From contig NZ_JAJGNO010000005.1 in NCBI RefSeq assembly GCF_020782235.1, positions 1 through 64,000 of the forward strand: a stretch of DNA of 64,000 nucleotides. The letters are read 5' to 3'. This DNA comes from Sphingobium naphthae. Lineage in GTDB: Bacteria; Pseudomonadota; Alphaproteobacteria; Sphingomonadales; Sphingomonadaceae. The notes beneath the pieces are model-generated. The model had not been told where the DNA came from, did no database searches, and saw only the letters and a list, made by a program, of their open reading frames with translations. The translations under genes and the position numbers were made by a program. Shown one piece after another: positions 45,912 to 54,786 of this stretch; position 1 is the first letter of the stretch, and each line of letters opens with the position of its first letter.

Positions 45912-47014
45912 TCAGGCCGTTATCTTGGCTAATGGATAGTCGCTGTAGCCGGCTTCGCCACCGCCAAACAGGGTTGCAGGGTCAGGCTCGGCCAATGCGA
46001 TCCCCTTCTCAAGTCGGGTTACAAGATCGGGATTGGCAATGAACGGGCGGCCGAACGCAACAAGATCTGCAAAACCATGCTCGATGACCCACTCGGCTTT
46101 GGCAATGTCGTATTGGCCTGCAACACGATGGGGCCGATAAAGCGCCCGCGGACCTCGGCGCGGAACTCTTCGGTGAATTCGGGCGCGTCGTCCCAGTCGG
46201 CTTCAACCAGATGCAGGTAGGCGATCTTGGCTTCCTGGAGGAATTTGGCTGCTTCAAGAACTGTCGGGAGGATATCCGGGCAGTCCATGCCGCGCGCGGT
46301 GAGGAAGGGGGCAAGGCGAATGGCAGTCCGATCAGCTCCGATTTCTTCGGCTATGGCGGTGACGACCTCGCGAAGGAAGCGCAGGCGATTTTGGCGGGAA
46401 CCCCCATATTCATCCGTCCGCCGGTTTGATCCGGTCCGCAGGAACTGGTCGATCAGGTATCCGTTGGCGCCATGGATCTCGACGCCGTCGAAACCAGCCT
46501 CTCGGGCATTTCGCGCCGCGGTCCGATAATCATCGACAATCTGCGCAATCTCAGGCTGTTCAAGCGCGCGCGGCGTTGGGCAAGGAACCATTCCACCTTC
46601 ACCGGTGGCCGGATCGACCTTCCAGATGTCGCCCTCGAAGGGGATGGCTGAGGGCGCAACCGGGAGCTCGCCGCCGTGAAAATCTGGGTGCGACATGCGG
46701 CCGACATGCCAAAGCTGGATGAAGATCCGGCCGCCGCCGGCGTGAACGGCGTCCGTGACAAGCTTCCACCCAGCGACCTGCTCCGCGCTGCAGATGCCCG
46801 GAGTGAAGGAGTATCCCTTGCCTTGAGGGGAGATCTGCGATGCTTCGGTGATGATGAGGGCGGCATCGGCACGCTGCGCGTAATAGGCAGCATTCATGGC
46901 ATTGGGAATATCGCCCGGCTGGCTGCTGCGCGCTCGTGTCATGGGAGCCATCACGATCCGGTGTTCCACTTCGCGGCCCGCGAATGTTGTTGGTGTGAAC
47001 AGAAGCGAAGACAT
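45912..47014 (-). pseudogene. Old yellow enzyme (NADH:flavin oxidoreductase), frameshifted
   Basis: The N-terminal 290 residues are a normal OYE: MAPMTRARSSQPGDIPNAMN, IFIQLWHVGRMSHP, and GFDGVEIHGANGYLIDQFLR with the catalytic His/Asn region. After RFIGPIV, near 46121-46126, the frame slips. The true C-terminus continues in the next frame (GQYDIAKAEWVIEHGFADLV, then AFGRPFIANPDLVTRLEKGI) to TGA at 45912. The span of 1103 bases is one short of a whole number of codons, so a single base is missing. The original reading frame stops early at 46019, losing flavin-binding residues. Confidence 0.85.
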
Positions 47015-47116
47015 GCCGAGTATCCTTGTGATTTGTCGGTGTCTAACTAGGCTCTATATCTGCGGTAGAGTATGCGCCGATAATCGAACACACCCTCCAC
47101 CATTGGGAAAGTATCC

Positions 47117-48027
47117 GTGCTGAATGACATCAACGAGCTGCGAACATTCGTCAGAATTGCGACCGATGGCAGCCTCTCGTCAGCAGCCCGATCAATGGGG
47201 CTTGCCCTTAGCGTGGTAAGCAAGCGTCTCGCGGCACTCGAACGGCGAACGGCTACCCGTCTGATCGTACGGAGCACGCGCCGATTCTCGCTTACCGATG
47301 AAGGCAGCAAATTGTTCGAACGCGCGCTGCGGATCCTTGCCGAAATAGGCGAGGCCGAGGCGATGCTGGGGAACGGAAAGCTCGAACCACAAGGATTGCT
47401 GCGGGTAAGCGCGCCTGTTGCGTTGGGACGAAAACATGTCGCCCCGGTTTGCCGTGATCTCGCCCGCCTTTATCCTTCGCTCACCATCGATCTTGTGTTG
47501 ACCGATCGCGTTACAGGCCTCATAGATGAGGGGCTGGACGTCGTTATTCGTATCGGCGAACCGAAGGATTTCGACCTTGTCGTTCGCAAGCTTGCGGACA
47601 ACCACCGTGTGGTTGTGGCTTCTCCCGCTTATCTGGAAGAACATGGTGCTCCAATGGACCCCCATGAGCTCGCCGCTCACGAGTGCCTTCATCAGGGCGC
47701 TGGCACCGTCTGGTCGCTTCATGGCCCCGGAGGGCGCTCGGTCCATGTCGAGGTGAGTTCACGCCTGCGATGCAACAATGGCGAGATTTGGCACTTGACG
47801 GCTTTGGACTCGCAATGAAATCCTGGATTGATGTCGCGGCTGATATTCGCTCGGGCCGCTTTGTTCAGATACTCCCGGAGTGGCACAGCCCGCCCATGCT
47901 AATCTGCGCGGTATTGCCAAGTCGCACTCTCATACCATCTAGAGTGAGGGTTTTCATCGATGCGGTGACGGAAAGGTTGCGTGAGTTTGGCCAAGCGGCC
48001 GGGGACAACCCTATCGCTATTGCTTGA
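47117..48027 (+). pseudogene. LysR-family regulator, frameshifted
   Basis: The helix-turn-helix (ELRTFVRIATDGSLSSAARS then MGLALSVVSKRLAALERRTA) and most of the effector domain are intact. After SSRLRCNNGE near 47780-47785 the frame ends at 47818. The family-typical continuation RDLALDGFGLAMKSWIDVAA then DIRSGRFVQILPEWHS is in another frame and ends at 48027. A small deletion explains this. The gene is divergent from the old-yellow-enzyme gene, the usual regulator-target arrangement, and both members are broken. Confidence 0.85.
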
Positions 48028-48169
48028 TGATCGGCGTCAATGCTGACCAGATCGGAGTAGGTGTCTCACTTGCTTCCGTTCATCCCTCCGATCGGCTTGG
48101 CGATCTGTGCGTACGGATTAGGGCACCAACAGCGTTGAATCTGAAGCAGCGATCTCATAGCGTCACAGC

Positions 48170-48415
48170 ATGGAGTTTGGCCCGTACCCCGAACTGATCG
48201 AATCCTCTCTCTGCAGGTCCGTCGAGCAGGCCGGCGTACGGCTGAGGGTAAACATCGTCCGTCTTGTCACCGAGCGGAGTTGGTCGCTTGAGGTGGTCAA
48301 CGAGTACGGCGCTTCCACGGTCTGGGACGAGCTCTTCCCCACCGATCGCGATGCCGACGCTGCGTTCTGCGCTGTGCTCGCTCAAGAAGGCGTCGAGGCC
48401 TTCCTAGGCAAATAG
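48170..48415 (+). CDS. Small conserved-looking hypothetical protein
   Basis: An 81-aa soluble acidic protein (MEFGPYPELIESSLCRSVEQ ... WSLEVVNEYGASTVWDELFP). The alternation of beta-like and helical parts and the clean composition suggest a real gene, but no family is recognised. It lies between the broken LysR gene and a divergent-strand small gene. Confidence 0.5.
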   Translation: MEFGPYPELIESSLCRSVEQAGVRLRVNIVRLVTERSWSLEVVNEYGASTVWDELFPTDRDADAAFCAVLAQEGVEAFLGK

Positions 48416-48474
48416 ATGCCAACTCCTGCAGGGAAAATCTGGCATAAGCTCAGCCAATTCGATCCCTGTCCGGC

Positions 48475-48684
48475 CTAGCTTTCGCTAGCCTCCGCAGTCC
48501 CACTTTCCAACCCGTTGATGACCATAGCGGCCAATGTCTCTTCGGCACGCACACGTGCAACCGCATCCTTGGAGGCCAGGTCATGGCGTACCCATTGCGG
48601 GACGCGGGAAATGACGCGAGAGACCAGCGCTTTTTGTTCTTGATCCATGAAGCTGGCTATGATGCTGCGCGTCAGCAGGTGCAA
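48475..48684 (-). CDS. Small hypothetical protein, DUF6771-like
   Basis: A 69-aa protein. The core ISRVPQWVRHDLASKDAVAR then VRAEETLAAMV resembles the short sphingomonad family I recall as DUF6771, where a xxPxWVRxxLxSKD pattern precedes an Ala-rich helix. The assignment is from memory and weak. A shorter start at M13 (MDQEQKALVSRVI) is possible. Function unknown. Confidence 0.5.
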   Translation of the reverse strand: MHLLTRSIIASFMDQEQKALVSRVISRVPQWVRHDLASKDAVARVRAEETLAAMVINGLESGTAEASES

Positions 48685-48891
48685 TATGTTATGTGTGGGG
48701 GATGAGATAATGGCAGATGACGCGTTCGTCCCGGCGCGGCTGCAGTTGCATCAGGAGGGGAGGGGCAATGGCTCGATGGCCGGGTGCCTCGGTCCGTCAT
48801 GTTTGTTTCTTTGACGCGCTTGCATGTCACGCCCTGCTTCGGCGCAACCTTGATTTCGGTTGGCCATGCTCAGTTCCGGCGTCATGCGGCC

Positions 48892-49881
48892 TCAAGGGCA
48901 GCGGGCGCCAATGCCCGAACGCCCGGGAGGCAGTGGATTTTTCTGCAGGAAAATTCGCAATTCATGATGTTCCTGGAGGTTGGAACGTAGATTCTTGACG
49001 GACCGCTTGTGTAAAGTTGCCAACTCTTGCCAGCTCAAATTCTCGCCTTCTTTTTGATCCAGAAGCGCTGACATTTCCTTCCACCGTCGCGCGGCCTTGG
49101 CCAGCCTTGCCGCATAGGCAGACCGAGCGGTGCGAAGATGATTTTTCTCCGGTATGAACAATATCGCCCGTTCCCTCAGCCTATGGCCATATTCCTCCAT
49201 CACGAAAAAGAGTTCCAGGAGGGACGCGCGCGAGAAATTAGGAATCTGCAAAAGTTCTTCCACCGGAATTCTTGCTACGTCGCTCAGAAGCGGACCATTT
49301 TCTCCAGTCTCGTCGGCGAAGTTTCGCCATGCAAAGCGCAGTGAATTATAACATCGAGCAGAAAGCCGTTCCCAACGCCGCAGGAGATGAATGCTGGGGT
49401 TCGCGACCGCGTCCTGTGATCTTGGGGCCTCCATCATTGCCCTTCTCTGCAGCAATAATTCGATCATGGGCAGGATGTCGGACGTGGCGGTGTTCGATAA
49501 AACCGTCTCGAGCCGCCTCAAAAGTGGCGGGCTGAACGCGACGAGCTGCTCGACCCCTTGGAGTTCATCTTCTGGAGATTGAGCGCCTGGGCCGCTCACT
49601 CGTTCTGCATTTTCGATGACGCCCTCCGCTATGTTTGAACGGAGGACCTTGAGGCTGGACGCAGGAAGTGCCGACGTCTGGCCGCCAGTCCTCTCCGCTT
49701 TACCATCTGTGGCCCGAGGCAGTCGGGTTCTCAAATCATGCCTGAAAAGCGCCACAGCACAAGCGTCTTGCAAGGATAATCTTGGCGGGACAATCCTGGG
49801 CTCCGAGGCCCCCTGGTCGCAATCCCTTTCATAAAAGATCGAGACTGACCCAGCCCAATCGGAGGTCCTGTCGTTCGACAC
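48892..49881 (-). CDS. Protein with an RNA-polymerase alpha-CTD-like domain
   Basis: A 329-aa soluble protein. Residues 172-236 (LSARCYNSLRFAWRNF ... VARIPVEELLQIPNFSRASL, then LELFFVMEEYG) follow the alpha C-terminal-domain pattern of RpoA: LSxRxxNxL, an ELLxxPNxxxxSL turn, and an ExxxVMxxxG ending. The remainder is helical and unrecognised. The GTG start lies 27 bases after the preceding WHGKI-type gene, so it is the fourth gene of the DUF262-ATPase cluster. A DNA- or RNAP-binding role is inferred. Confidence 0.6.
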   Translation of the reverse strand: MSNDRTSDWAGSVSIFYERDCDQGASEPRIVPPRLSLQDACAVALFRHDLRTRLPRATDGKAERTGGQTSALPASSLKVLRSNIAEGVIENAERVSGPGAQSPEDELQGVEQLVAFSPPLLRRLETVLSNTATSDILPMIELLLQRRAMMEAPRSQDAVANPSIHLLRRWERLSARCYNSLRFAWRNFADETGENGPLLSDVARIPVEELLQIPNFSRASLLELFFVMEEYGHRLRERAILFIPEKNHLRTARSAYAARLAKAARRWKEMSALLDQKEGENLSWQELATLHKRSVKNLRSNLQEHHELRIFLQKNPLPPGRSGIGARCP

Positions 49882-49908
49882 AATGATTGCCTCGCGCTTT
49901 GCCGCTCT

Positions 49909-50871
49909 TCACTTCTTCGTGATTTTTGGTCCCAGATAGAGAATCGGCAGCCGCCGCCTGTCCGGGGCCATAGGCCATTCGAAATGCATTCGGAAAAAAC
50001 GGTGACTTATCTTGCCATGCCAAGGCGCGAACACCTCGCGTCCGTCGGATGCGGTGAAGGTCATCTCATCTTCGAACTTATCTTCGTTGGTCGGGGACTC
50101 CCCCGTGAAATAAGCGCGGTCGCCTTTGAAATGCGCGTCGATAACCTCTTTGGAAGCAGGTCCTTCGGCACCCTTCTCGTCGCGCCCCGCCATATAGGCG
50201 TTAAGCAGCGCCATGAGCGCCAGCGCTCGATCGCGGATGGAGGCCTCGAAGGGCTCGCGCGCGAGCTGGGAATTTGTGTGAAGATCGGCAATATCAAGAT
50301 GAGGAAAGCGGGCACGCGCTGCCTCCACAAGGGCCGCCCAGGATGTTATCGAAGGCCCGCTCGCGACGGCCTGTTCAACCATCATTTGTGCGATCCAGTG
50401 GTTACGCACGTCATAGCGGCCATAGCGTTCCTCTGGAATGCCATGATCGATCTCCAGGGGATCGCGGGCAAAATCCACAGGCCCGCCCGCGAAGCTATAG
50501 GTAGCACATGTTTCGCCGGCCTTTGTACGGCGGGCAGCCTCTCCTAGGCCGGTCGAGGTGACTTCAACATCATTATACTCAAAATAGTCGTCCTGCTCCG
50601 CCAACCTGTCGTCATCGACGAACGGCCCGGTACGATCGAACCAGTTGAAAGTTGCCGATCGCAAGTCACGGTCGCGGCATCGCTGCAGGAGCTGGCGGAC
50701 GGACATTCCGGGTCCAGCCAACGCGTCCTGCAGCGATCGGGTCGATCGAAGGTTCTGCTTGATCAGCGGCACGCGAGCGCGGACACCCAGCAATTCCCGC
50801 AATATTTCCTCGAACTGCGCCGGATCGGCAAATTGCCCCTGCAAGGAAGCGTCGTTCAGATACCAGCGCAT
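49909..50871 (-). CDS. Uncharacterised protein with C-terminal WHGKI...HFEWP motif
   Basis: A 320-aa protein immediately after the ATPase gene, no spacer. The C-terminus APWHGKISHRFFRMHFEWP, then LPILYLGPKITKK, is a conserved ending seen in unnamed proteins next to restriction or abortive-infection ATPases. A central EIDHGIPEERYGRYDVRNHW has spaced D-H, R and N-H residues that loosely recall an HNH-type nuclease core, but this is not convincing. No membrane helix. It is probably the effector or a structural partner of the ATPase; function is not established. Confidence 0.6.
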   Translation of the reverse strand: MRWYLNDASLQGQFADPAQFEEILRELLGVRARVPLIKQNLRSTRSLQDALAGPGMSVRQLLQRCRDRDLRSATFNWFDRTGPFVDDDRLAEQDDYFEYNDVEVTSTGLGEAARRTKAGETCATYSFAGGPVDFARDPLEIDHGIPEERYGRYDVRNHWIAQMMVEQAVASGPSITSWAALVEAARARFPHLDIADLHTNSQLAREPFEASIRDRALALMALLNAYMAGRDEKGAEGPASKEVIDAHFKGDRAYFTGESPTNEDKFEDEMTFTASDGREVFAPWHGKISHRFFRMHFEWPMAPDRRRLPILYLGPKITKK

Positions 50872-51981
50872 TCAATCCCACCCGGCCAGTCTCGAGACAT
50901 CCTTGTCATTCTGGTCGAAAAAGCCGTCGGGCCATTCGTCAATTCGCCCTTCCTTGTCGATACGGGGGGCCGACACCCCATGCCCTTCCGGCGTGGAGCC
51001 CGAGAAGAAGAGAAGGCTCAAGTCGGTGGACTTGATGACACCATCCCGGACTGCGAGCCGAGCGCCGTTCAGAACATGATCGCTATGGGTTTCGATGAGT
51101 AGTTGCACGCCCGCAGCCGCGAAAGTGGCAAGCATGCTTCCCATGCGAGATTGCGCTTGCGGATGGAGATGGGCTTCCGGACTGTCGATGACCAGTATAT
51201 CGCCTGGCTGGGCAGCGAGCAAAGCTACTAGGATCGGAAAGGCGTAGGTGAGGCCATATCCGACATTGGCAGGGCGCCGCCATTCTCCGGTGTCGGACAG
51301 ACGAAACTGCAGCGCCAGTGACGATGCGACGGGCAGTGCCTGCACATTCGCATTGGCCCCTGGAGCCAGTCGGTCAAGCCATGCGTCAACCTGCCGGCGG
51401 AATGTCGTGCCGCTTTCTCCCTGGACGCATCGCTCGGGCGGGACCTCTGTGTCGGCCAGCGTGTGGTACCAGTAACTGGCGAAACGGCCATCAACGCCCA
51501 CGTCCGCGACCTGGCTGATGCTGCGATCGGGGATGGGGAAGGTGTCCGATGGACCGCCACGGACCGCACTGATATGGACTAGCCTGTTCAGGCGCGTAGC
51601 CAGTTCTAAGTCCTCATCGCCCTGCGCCAGGTCCCGTGCCCGTAACGCGCGCTCACCTGCGCGCGCGGAGACCCCGATTGCCAGACTGTGCGATCCCGCG
51701 CCGATGAAAAAACGGGTATCTCCGCTGTAACCAGCACGGATCACGTCGCCTGCAGAACCCAGGCGCACCATGTCTCCATTAAGCGGCAACTCGCCTTCAA
51801 GGCTTTCTGCTCCCCAGATGCGAAGCCGTGCTGCTTGGGCAAGCAGCAGAAGCGGCTGAAGTGCGGTGGATTTGCCTGCGCCGTTGAAGCCGGTGAAAAG
51901 GGTGAGGGGAGCCAAAGGTACCCGCAGGCGCTCAAAGCATTTATAGCCTTCCAGCTCGAGAAATTCCAACATGTCCGTCAT
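50872..51981 (-). CDS. AAA ATPase of the SMC/RecF-like type (DUF3696 family)
   Basis: A 369-aa ABC-type ATPase. Walker A is TLFTGFNGAGKSTALQ (about 28-43), the signature-like region is GYGLTYAFPILVALL, and Walker B is DILVIDSPEAHLHPQAQ, followed by the D-loop and switch His in IETHSDHVLNG. The ending GRIDEWPDGFFDQNDKD is the DUF3696 signature. Such ATPases pair with nucleases or other effectors in defence systems. Its stop touches the next gene, and its start overlaps the DUF262 gene by four bases. Confidence 0.87.
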   Translation of the reverse strand: MTDMLEFLELEGYKCFERLRVPLAPLTLFTGFNGAGKSTALQPLLLLAQAARLRIWGAESLEGELPLNGDMVRLGSAGDVIRAGYSGDTRFFIGAGSHSLAIGVSARAGERALRARDLAQGDEDLELATRLNRLVHISAVRGGPSDTFPIPDRSISQVADVGVDGRFASYWYHTLADTEVPPERCVQGESGTTFRRQVDAWLDRLAPGANANVQALPVASSLALQFRLSDTGEWRRPANVGYGLTYAFPILVALLAAQPGDILVIDSPEAHLHPQAQSRMGSMLATFAAAGVQLLIETHSDHVLNGARLAVRDGVIKSTDLSLLFFSGSTPEGHGVSAPRIDKEGRIDEWPDGFFDQNDKDVSRLAGWD

Positions 51982-53117
51982 CCCTGAAATGGCTCCAGTG
52001 CGACCTCTAACGTTGAAAAGCGCTTTCTGACAGCTTGGGTGCTGTTTGTTGAATAGGTGATGGATCTTGCGAAATCCTCGTCAGTGACAAGGTCCTCGAT
52101 CACTGCCCGCAGTGCATCATGCGCGGTATCGGGCAGGGAATGTGCCAGACGGGCCAGAACGACCGCGCTCACCTCAAACAAAGAGATGTTGATGACGCTG
52201 CGCGCCGCATATGCATCTTCGGATGCCAGCGATTTGCGGAAGGCATGAGGACCGAACAGCAAGGTACTAAGAGACATGGCGGCGTCGAAACTCGCTCGGA
52301 GGCTCGCGCGATCTTCTTCACTCAGTTCGGCAAGTCGCTTCAGCCCTTGCGCCAGAAAGCTGTCCATGTCTCCTGCGGTATAGCTTTCCCAGCCAAGGAG
52401 AGAGAAGGCGCAAAAGCGGTTGATTGCTTCCCGGTCGCGCATCGCCCTGCTGTCCAGCGATCCTCCCGTCGCCGTCTGGAAGGGATCGCCTTCCGCGGCC
52501 TGCTTGAGCCATTGCGTAGCAGGACCGTTATACAGGGCATTACGCATCTGCTGCCTGGTGAGTTGGGCACCACTGTTTACCCGCTCGAAAATGTCCAGAC
52601 GGGCGCGCTCGGGGGCTTTGGCATCGAGGATGTACATGGTGAGCTGCGTATCGGCGACGCGCTCCTGCAGGTTGAGCGGAAGCGTCTCGTAGGTTTGTCC
52701 TTCTAGTGCATGTGATCCTTTATGCTGCGCACTTACGAGGCCAGTGAGCTTGAGGTCACCGCCAAGGAAGCGCGCGAAAGTCGTCAGCCTCTGCAGGCCA
52801 TCTACCACGATGATCCGACCGTCGGGCGCCTCGGCGACATAGAAAACCGGAAGCGGGATCCGCATGACGCAGCTCTCGATCAGCTTGGATTGCTTCGGGT
52901 TCGACCAGACGAAATCACGCTGGAAATCAGGATCAAGGACGTACCGGTTCTTCTGGATGCGGGCCACCACCTCCCCTACGGTGCGTTGTTCGGTCCGCAC
53001 GAAAACGGCGTCTAGCGGATAGTCACCCCATCCATCGCCAGTTTCGGTGTCGACGCCCTCGATAAGCTCGTTGTTCGAGCCTGTGGCGCTTTTGGCCTCT
53101 TCGGGCGTCGTCGACAT
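51978..53117 (-). CDS. DUF262 (ParB/Srx-fold) protein
   Basis: A 379-aa protein. The DUF262 motifs are clear: VLDPDFQRDFVWSNPKQSKL (about 60-79), IPLPVFYV, and VVDGLQRLTTFARFL (105-118), which carries the D-G-x-Q-R catalytic signature of the ParB/sulfiredoxin nucleotide-hydrolase fold. The GmrS half of GmrSD uses the same domain. The DUF1524/HNH half is absent here. First gene of the minus-strand cluster, overlapping the ATPase start as ATGA. Confidence 0.88.
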   Translation of the reverse strand: MSTTPEEAKSATGSNNELIEGVDTETGDGWGDYPLDAVFVRTEQRTVGEVVARIQKNRYVLDPDFQRDFVWSNPKQSKLIESCVMRIPLPVFYVAEAPDGRIIVVDGLQRLTTFARFLGGDLKLTGLVSAQHKGSHALEGQTYETLPLNLQERVADTQLTMYILDAKAPERARLDIFERVNSGAQLTRQQMRNALYNGPATQWLKQAAEGDPFQTATGGSLDSRAMRDREAINRFCAFSLLGWESYTAGDMDSFLAQGLKRLAELSEEDRASLRASFDAAMSLSTLLFGPHAFRKSLASEDAYAARSVINISLFEVSAVVLARLAHSLPDTAHDALRAVIEDLVTDEDFARSITYSTNSTQAVRKRFSTLEVALEPFQG

Positions 53118-53242
53118 TCAATCACTCCATATGCAACGGGGAGGACACCCCATTGATTCGCAACATCAGCACGTCGGCACGCTGACCCAGCCTGTCAACA
53201 TCCGCAAGTCAGTTGCCGACGTAAGCCGCTGTCATGCTGGTT

Positions 53243-54199
53243 TCATTTGTCGTTTGAAATGGCAGCAGCCTCCAACAAATCTATCCTTTCTTTGCAGATT
53301 GTAAGAACAACTTGCCCAAGCTGTTCAACTCGCTCGCCAAGCCAGCGCAGTTCCTCTTCACTGATCTTGTAATGTTTGGAATAGCGAGCTTTAACATAAG
53401 CTTCCTTGAGCTTTTCAAATTTCGCTCGGTCAGCGCGAGAATCCGACGGCCAAACATCTCGAACGCGAATGTCGAGACTTTCTGCTTTCTTCCGGAGAAA
53501 CTCTAAATTGTGGACGTGTGGGGTGTAGAATGTGCATACCAAAAGTACGCAATGGTAAAGACGTTCTGTGGACTGATGGAGCTGAAAGGCTGAGTTTTTA
53601 AACCTTCCGTTGGACAGAGTGAATTCAAAATTAGCATAGAATTCACCAGCGCTGCTGTACCATTCCTCAAAATATTCGCGAGCCATATCGACCGATTGTT
53701 TCGGCGTCTTAGGCCTTGGTTTGTGTAACTCGCGATCATCCGATTGGTAGAGCGCGATTCCTTCCTTCGCGATATCCATAAAGAAATACCGGCCATGGGC
53801 CAGCGCATCGTTCACTTCCTGCAGAGTGTGCACGATGAAATTTACCGGCGTTCGAAGCGCGTGTGTGATGCCATATTCCCGGATCAACCGATCATTGGCC
53901 TTGTGCCAATATGCGACTGTGTCGGTCAGTTCATTCTGATCAACGATGATCAAAAGATCGTAGTCTGACTGATACCCTTTGGCAGTATATGGCTCATCCA
54001 CCCAGCGATCGCTGGTATAGCTTCCGTACAGAACGATCTTCAGGATGCGACCATCCTTGGTCTTCCCTGTCGCGTTCTTCGTGGCGTCCTCAAACTCCTC
54101 AAACAGCAGGCGCACGACCCGCTCAAGCTCACGCTGCTTTTGTGGAGGCAAATGATCAAGGTCGGTTCGCACAGTTTCGTCGTTCCAATACGCTGCCAC
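53243..54199 (-). CDS. One-chain MNT nucleotidyltransferase-HEPN protein
   Basis: A 318-aa fusion. The N-terminal minimal nucleotidyltransferase has the G-S motif in KIVLYGSYTSDRW (G59-S60) and the metal-binding SDYDLLIIVD (78-87). The C-terminal HEPN domain (about 180-315) contains HQSTERLYHCVLLVCTFY and LKEAYVKARYSKHYKIS. MNT and HEPN usually form a two-gene toxin-antitoxin pair in which the MNT AMPylates the HEPN RNase; here they are joined. It is more AT-rich than neighbours. It lies 126 bases upstream of the DUF262 gene. Confidence 0.85.
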   Translation of the reverse strand: MAAYWNDETVRTDLDHLPPQKQRELERVVRLLFEEFEDATKNATGKTKDGRILKIVLYGSYTSDRWVDEPYTAKGYQSDYDLLIIVDQNELTDTVAYWHKANDRLIREYGITHALRTPVNFIVHTLQEVNDALAHGRYFFMDIAKEGIALYQSDDRELHKPRPKTPKQSVDMAREYFEEWYSSAGEFYANFEFTLSNGRFKNSAFQLHQSTERLYHCVLLVCTFYTPHVHNLEFLRKKAESLDIRVRDVWPSDSRADRAKFEKLKEAYVKARYSKHYKISEEELRWLGERVEQLGQVVLTICKERIDLLEAAAISNDK

Positions 54200-54358
54200 T
54201 TATCCAGCCAGGAAACAGCTGGCTTTCTGACATTTGAATTCTAAGTCATTGGTAGCGCAGGGGCAATTGGAACGCGAACGAAACTGCTGTCAAAACGCTG
54301 CTAATTTATTTTCGCGCTGAGCAGGCAGTCCGGTATGATGCCCTGACGGAGGCTCGCC

Positions 54359-54772
54359 ATGTCAGACATGTTAGGAAAAACGGAAGGGCGGTTACCTGAA
54401 CGGCTGCCAATCTCAACCTATATCTGGAAGCCTTGGTATGCGAAGGTATATTGGACGCTGACGCCATCTATATGGTTCGTCGGTGCCGACTGGGTGCGCG
54501 ATCTGCCAGAGTGGTTGCGCTTCTTTGTCGTCGTGGTATCGCTGTTCACGACCCCTCCGGTAGCGTTTTTAGTACTTGCCTTCCCTTGGCTCGAGAAACT
54601 TATCCACGATCCGAGCCGGAAGTGGGAAGAGCAGCACTTGGTCAGACCGGCGCAATACCCTTTTGAACGTGGACCATTGGGACTGTGTCCTTCAGCTGAT
54701 CCACTCGATCCACGAGCAGGCATTCATTGGCAATTTGATTCGAATAATCCGATAAGCCCGTTTCATAAATGA
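54359..54772 (+). CDS. Small membrane protein, hypothetical
   Basis: A 137-aa protein with one or two hydrophobic segments at about 53-82 (LRFFVVVVSLFTTPPVAFLVLAFPWL) and Trp-rich flanks (IWKPWYAKVYWTLTPSIWFV). It ends in a hydrophilic Pro-rich tail. No family recognised. It is convergent with traG (14 bases between stops) and divergent from the MNT-HEPN gene. Confidence 0.5.
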   Translation: MSDMLGKTEGRLPERLPISTYIWKPWYAKVYWTLTPSIWFVGADWVRDLPEWLRFFVVVVSLFTTPPVAFLVLAFPWLEKLIHDPSRKWEEQHLVRPAQYPFERGPLGLCPSADPLDPRAGIHWQFDSNNPISPFHK

Positions 54773-54786
54773 TCCCGTAATTCAGA

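Noticed and set aside
48717-48998. Plus-strand frame near the alpha-CTD-like gene
   Set aside because: Cys/Arg-rich translation overlapping the 3' end of the minus-strand gene; looks like an antisense shadow.
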